Source: HGM04593 sp045657945 (GTDB lineage: Bacteria > Bacteroidota > Bacteroidia > Bacteroidales > Bacteroidaceae). Taken from it: 64,000 bases of DNA. Under the pieces are notes generated by a model. It was not told the DNA's origin, searched no databases, and saw only the letters and a program-made list of their open reading frames with translations. Both the position numbers and the translations under genes were made by a program. Every line of letters starts with the position of its first letter. The first letter of the stretch is position 1. The stretch lies in assembly GCA_045657945.1 (NCBI GenBank), contig JAZOUB010000037.1, positions 62,001 to 126,000 of the forward strand, given 5' to 3'. Below, piece after piece: positions 61,668 to 64,000 of the stretch.

Positions 61668-62767
61668 TAAAGTATTGCGACCTGAAAGAGATTAACCGGA
61701 GATACGAGCCTGCGCTCACCGAAGCCGTGACAAGAGCAGCCCAATCGGGCTGGTACATACGCGGCAATGAGTGCGAGTTATTCGAGCAATCATTTGCCAC
61801 ATATTGCGGATGCAAGTACTGTATTGGCACCGGTAACGGACTTGATGCGCTCACAATCATCCTCAGGGCATACTGCGAAACCGGAGCAATGCAACCCGGC
61901 GACGAGGTCATTGTACCAGCAAACACATACATAGCCACAATCCTCGCCATTATGGAAGCCGGGCTGAAGCCCGTTCTCTGCGAACCAAGGCAGACGACCT
62001 GCAATATCAATCCCGAACTGATTGAAGGGCTCATCACAGAACGTACACGCGCGATAATGCCAGTACATCTCTATGGTCTTGTAGCCGAAATGGAGAGCAT
62101 AAATACAATTGCTGCAAAACACTCCTTGAAAGTCATTGAAGACTGTGCTCAGGCGCACGGAGCAATGTATAAGGGCAAACACACAGGCAACCTGGGCGAT
62201 GCCGCCGCATTCAGTTTCTACCCGGGCAAGAACCTGGGAGCATTGGGCGACGGAGGAGCAATAACCACCAACGACAAACAGCTTGCCGAAGCCGCAAAAG
62301 CCATAGCCAATTACGGCTCACGCAAGAAATACATAAACACGTACAGAGGCGTAAACAGCCGCCTCGACGAAATACAGGCCGCAGCACTTTCGGTCAAGCT
62401 ACAGCAGCTTGACAGCGACAACGAAAGGCGCAGGAAGATAGCCAAGATGTACAGCGCAGGAATCGCCAACCCACTCGTAAGCCTTCCATATACCGGCAAG
62501 GAGGGAGAACACGTTTACCACATCTACCCCATATTCTGCAAGCAGAGGGAGCAGTTGCAGCAGCACCTTCTGGATAGCGACATTGAGACACTCATCCACT
62601 ACCCCGTACCACCACACAGGCAGGCCGCACTCAAGGAACTGGGAGAACTTGAATTGCCCGTAACAGAGCACATCCATGCCTGTGAGCTGAGCCTTCCATG
62701 CCACCCCGCAATGAGCGACAGCGATGTAGAAAAAGTAATTGGAACCGTAAATTCATTCAGGATTTAA
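61664..62767 (+). CDS. DegT/DnrJ/EryC1/StrS-family PLP sugar aminotransferase (FdtB-like)
   Basis: 367 residues. GTGNGLDALTIIL is the early substrate/PLP loop, DCAQAHGA the PLP-phosphate area and FSFYPGKNLGALGDGGAI has the Schiff-base Lys189. C-terminal HIYPIFCKQREQL fits. FdtB transfers an amino group from Glu to a dTDP-3-keto-6-deoxy sugar. With the FdtA-like protein and the acyltransferase this suggests synthesis of a 3-acylamino-3,6-dideoxyhexose (Fuc3NAc/Qui3NAc type) for surface glycan; which sugar cannot be read. Confidence 0.9.
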   Translation: MIKYCDLKEINRRYEPALTEAVTRAAQSGWYIRGNECELFEQSFATYCGCKYCIGTGNGLDALTIILRAYCETGAMQPGDEVIVPANTYIATILAIMEAGLKPVLCEPRQTTCNINPELIEGLITERTRAIMPVHLYGLVAEMESINTIAAKHSLKVIEDCAQAHGAMYKGKHTGNLGDAAAFSFYPGKNLGALGDGGAITTNDKQLAEAAKAIANYGSRKKYINTYRGVNSRLDEIQAAALSVKLQQLDSDNERRRKIAKMYSAGIANPLVSLPYTGKEGEHVYHIYPIFCKQREQLQQHLLDSDIETLIHYPVPPHRQAALKELGELELPVTEHIHACELSLPCHPAMSDSDVEKVIGTVNSFRI

Positions 62768-62808
62768 TGGCCGCGCGGGTGACACCCAAGCAAAAACAGC
62801 CCAAATTA

Positions 62809-62840
62809 TTTGGCATTTACACATTTAATGCATACCTTTG
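62809..62840 (+). promoter_or_regulatory. Promoter of tRNA-Gln
   Basis: TTTG at 62809-62812, 20 bases, TACCTTTG at 62833-62840, 33 bases upstream of the tRNA. Confidence 0.75.
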
Positions 62841-62872
62841 CACCGCTCTTCAAAAGAGAGCACAATAAGGAT

Positions 62873-62943
62873 TGTCCTATGGTGTAATGGTAGCACAACA
62901 GGTTTTGGTTCTGTTTGTCCTGGTTCGAATCCGGGTAGGACAA
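62873..62943 (+). tRNA. tRNA-Gln (anticodon UUG)
   Basis: Acceptor stem TGTCCTA/TAGGACA (seven pairs), D stem GTGT/GCAC with one wobble, anticodon stem ACAGG/TCTGT around loop TTTTGGT, T arm CCTGG-TTCGAAT-CCGGG with A as discriminator base. CCA not encoded. Confidence 0.95.
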
Positions 62944-62984
62944 CAAAAAAAGTTCAAGCCAATTGGCTTGAACTTTTTTTGTTG
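62941..62984. terminator. Terminator of tRNA-Gln
   Basis: A 44-base perfect palindrome (centre AATT, arms with GTTCAAGCC and its complement, flanked by A and T runs). It works in either direction and would also end the minus-strand lipoprotein gene. Confidence 0.88.
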
Positions 62985-63002
62985 GAATATCAGTTTGGAA
63001 TA

Positions 63003-63413
63003 TCAGTCTAATATTTCCAATTTCTCTGCAGCTCTCAGTACTCTCTTTTTCTGTGATGGGGTTGGATCCAATTCGTTCAATCCATTTTCCAGGAGGCCCT
63101 GTACTTCCTCCATAAACTCCATCATCTCAATAGCCTTGCCACGATATTTATTCTGTTCTTCGCGACTCATATTTGACATCGTATCACCATATTTATTATA
63201 AATATCAACCATTTGATCAGCATACCTCTCAAATGCAGAGACAAAAATCTCTGGATTGTCAGCTCTAACAGCCCGTTCTGCTTTCTGCAGCAGTGTTTCT
63301 GTATTTGAAATTATCTTGTCAATAACTTGACCGGGATTCGTTTTTTTATCGCCGTCACCGCCACAACTTGCAAACATAAGAACAGCCATCAAGGCCACAA
63401 ATAACTTTTTCAT
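63003..63413 (-). CDS. Small lipoprotein of unknown function (paralogue of the next gene)
   Basis: 136 residues. Lipobox VALMAVLMFASC (Cys17), then GGDGDKK. The rest is helical and charged (NTETLLQKAERAVRADN, MEFMEEVQGLLENG). No domain recognised. The signal sequence is nearly the same as that of the neighbouring lipoprotein at 63555 (ALMAVLVLASCGG), which suggests a local duplication followed by divergence of the mature parts. Confidence 0.75.
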   Translation of the reverse strand: MKKLFVALMAVLMFASCGGDGDKKTNPGQVIDKIISNTETLLQKAERAVRADNPEIFVSAFERYADQMVDIYNKYGDTMSNMSREEQNKYRGKAIEMMEFMEEVQGLLENGLNELDPTPSQKKRVLRAAEKLEILD

Positions 63414-63457
63414 AATAATAAAATTTAATGGTTGATTTTAACAGATCAATCTAATGA

Positions 63458-63465
63458 CAAACTTA
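63458..63465 (-). promoter_or_regulatory. -7 element for the 63.0 kb lipoprotein gene
   Basis: On the minus strand TAAGTTTG, an exact match, 45 bases upstream of the ATG. Confidence 0.5.
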
Positions 63466-63494
63466 GCCATAATTCAGCAAAAACAAACAAATGG

Positions 63495-63540
63495 CAGACA
63501 AATAAAAAAACCAACTTAAGTTGGTTTTTTTATTTGTCTG
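63495..63540 (-). terminator. Perfect 46-base palindromic terminator
   Basis: CAGACAAATAAAAAAACC and its complement meet with no spacer (centre CTTAAG). It ends the minus-strand gene at 63555 and is T-rich on both strands. Confidence 0.88.
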
Positions 63541-63554
63541 AATGTAAAGATCAA

Positions 63555-64000
63555 TTATAGTCCTTCTGCACTCTGCAACAGGTTCATCAATCTTTCTTCA
63601 TCCTCGGGAGTCATCTCAATTCTCTCTTCCAACTCCATAAGAACTGAATAATACTTCATTGCAGCCTCCTCAACAGCCTCCAATTCCTTGGCATACTTTT
63701 CTTCAGCCTCATTCTCATCAAACTGAGCCATCAAATCGCCATAGTTCTCTTTCAACGCCTTTGTCTCGGCAATCATTGATGACATTGCATTGATTACATC
63801 ATCAGCAGTCTCGGCCTTCTGCATTTTTTCGGCCGCATTATTCATCATATCGGCAGTCAACATAAGGACGTCGGCAGGAGTCTCAGCTTTTTTCTGAGGT
63901 TCTGCTACTTTTTCAGGAGCTTTAGGAGCTGCCGTATTATCAGCTGTTTCCTTCTTACTACCACCACAACTTGCCAACACCAATACGGCCATCAAGGCCA
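63555..64000 (-). CDS. Small lipoprotein of unknown function, 5' end beyond the window
   Basis: About 148 residues visible; the frame is still open at the window edge, and by comparison with the neighbour some six residues of signal peptide (MKKLFV-like) are missing. Lipobox VLVLASC, then GGSKKETADN and a Pro/Lys/Glu-rich linker (APEKVAEPQKKAE). The mature part is acidic and helical (MNNAAEKMQKAETADDVI; YYSVLMELEERIEM). No recognised domain. Confidence 0.75.
   Translation of the reverse strand, partial: ALMAVLVLASCGGSKKETADNTAAPKAPEKVAEPQKKAETPADVLMLTADMMNNAAEKMQKAETADDVINAMSSMIAETKALKENYGDLMAQFDENEAEEKYAKELEAVEEAAMKYYSVLMELEERIEMTPEDEERLMNLLQSAEGL

Overview
The window reads as chromosomal DNA of a gut or oral-type Bacteroidales (Prevotella/Bacteroides-like) bacterium. 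The evidence is a SusC/SusD pair, type IX secretion (T9SS)-style C-terminal tails, DUF4271 next to hemD, a KorAB oxidoreductase, many lipoproteins, almost no Shine-Dalgarno sequences, and repeated promoters of the Bacteroidetes form TTG-N19..21-TAnnTTTG. I see no phage, plasmid backbone, transposase, integrase or CRISPR array.

Layout. 0-4.5 kb: the 3' end of a large plug/macroglobulin-like envelope protein fused to Sel1 repeats, a GH109-type oxidoreductase-fold glycosidase, and a strange secreted Ala/Lys/Gly repeat protein. 4.5-7 kb: tRNA-Arg(CCU), a TPR protein, a small AraC-type regulator and an AlkD-like protein. 7-13.5 kb: housekeeping genes (Fur-like regulator overlapping purA, YugP-like zinc peptidase, hisS, pta-ackA). 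13.5-22.4 kb: a lipoprotein, CCA-adding enzyme, TolC-like protein, then a minus-strand block (phosphoethanolamine-transferase-like enzyme, LpxH-like hydrolase, DUF59 protein, RadC, glycosyltransferase, EF-P). 22.4-31 kb: a hairpin-rich spacer, a tripartite RND efflux operon and a TonB-dependent receptor. 31-35 kb: korA-korB and a secreted unknown protein.

35-44.5 kb is a small polysaccharide-utilisation locus (SusC, SusD, GH85 endo-beta-N-acetylglucosaminidase). Together these should cut the chitobiose core of N-glycans outside the cell and import the released glycan. The susC leader can fold so that an unusually strong Shine-Dalgarno is buried. 44.6-51 kb: NhaC-type antiporter, S15, TypA, a thioredoxin-fold lipoprotein without CxxC, and YifB/ComM.

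51-56.6 kb looks acquired: an AT-rich 1795-residue secreted T9SS-type protein lies between yifB and a second, almost wholly synonymous copy of the yifB 3' end. This is the signature of an insertion or recombination that replaced the end of yifB and left the old end 5.7 kb away. 56.6-64 kb: a repeat-rich spacer, then LOG-family protein, DUF4271, hemD, rnpA, yidD, TatD-type nuclease, a three-gene amino-sugar cassette (FdtA-like isomerase, acetyltransferase, PLP aminotransferase), tRNA-Gln(UUG) and two related small lipoproteins, the last cut by the window edge.

A family of short hairpins (A/T-rich stem, four-base loop, flanking GCGAG words) recurs in the spacers near 2.0, 22.5-22.9 and 56.6-56.9 kb.
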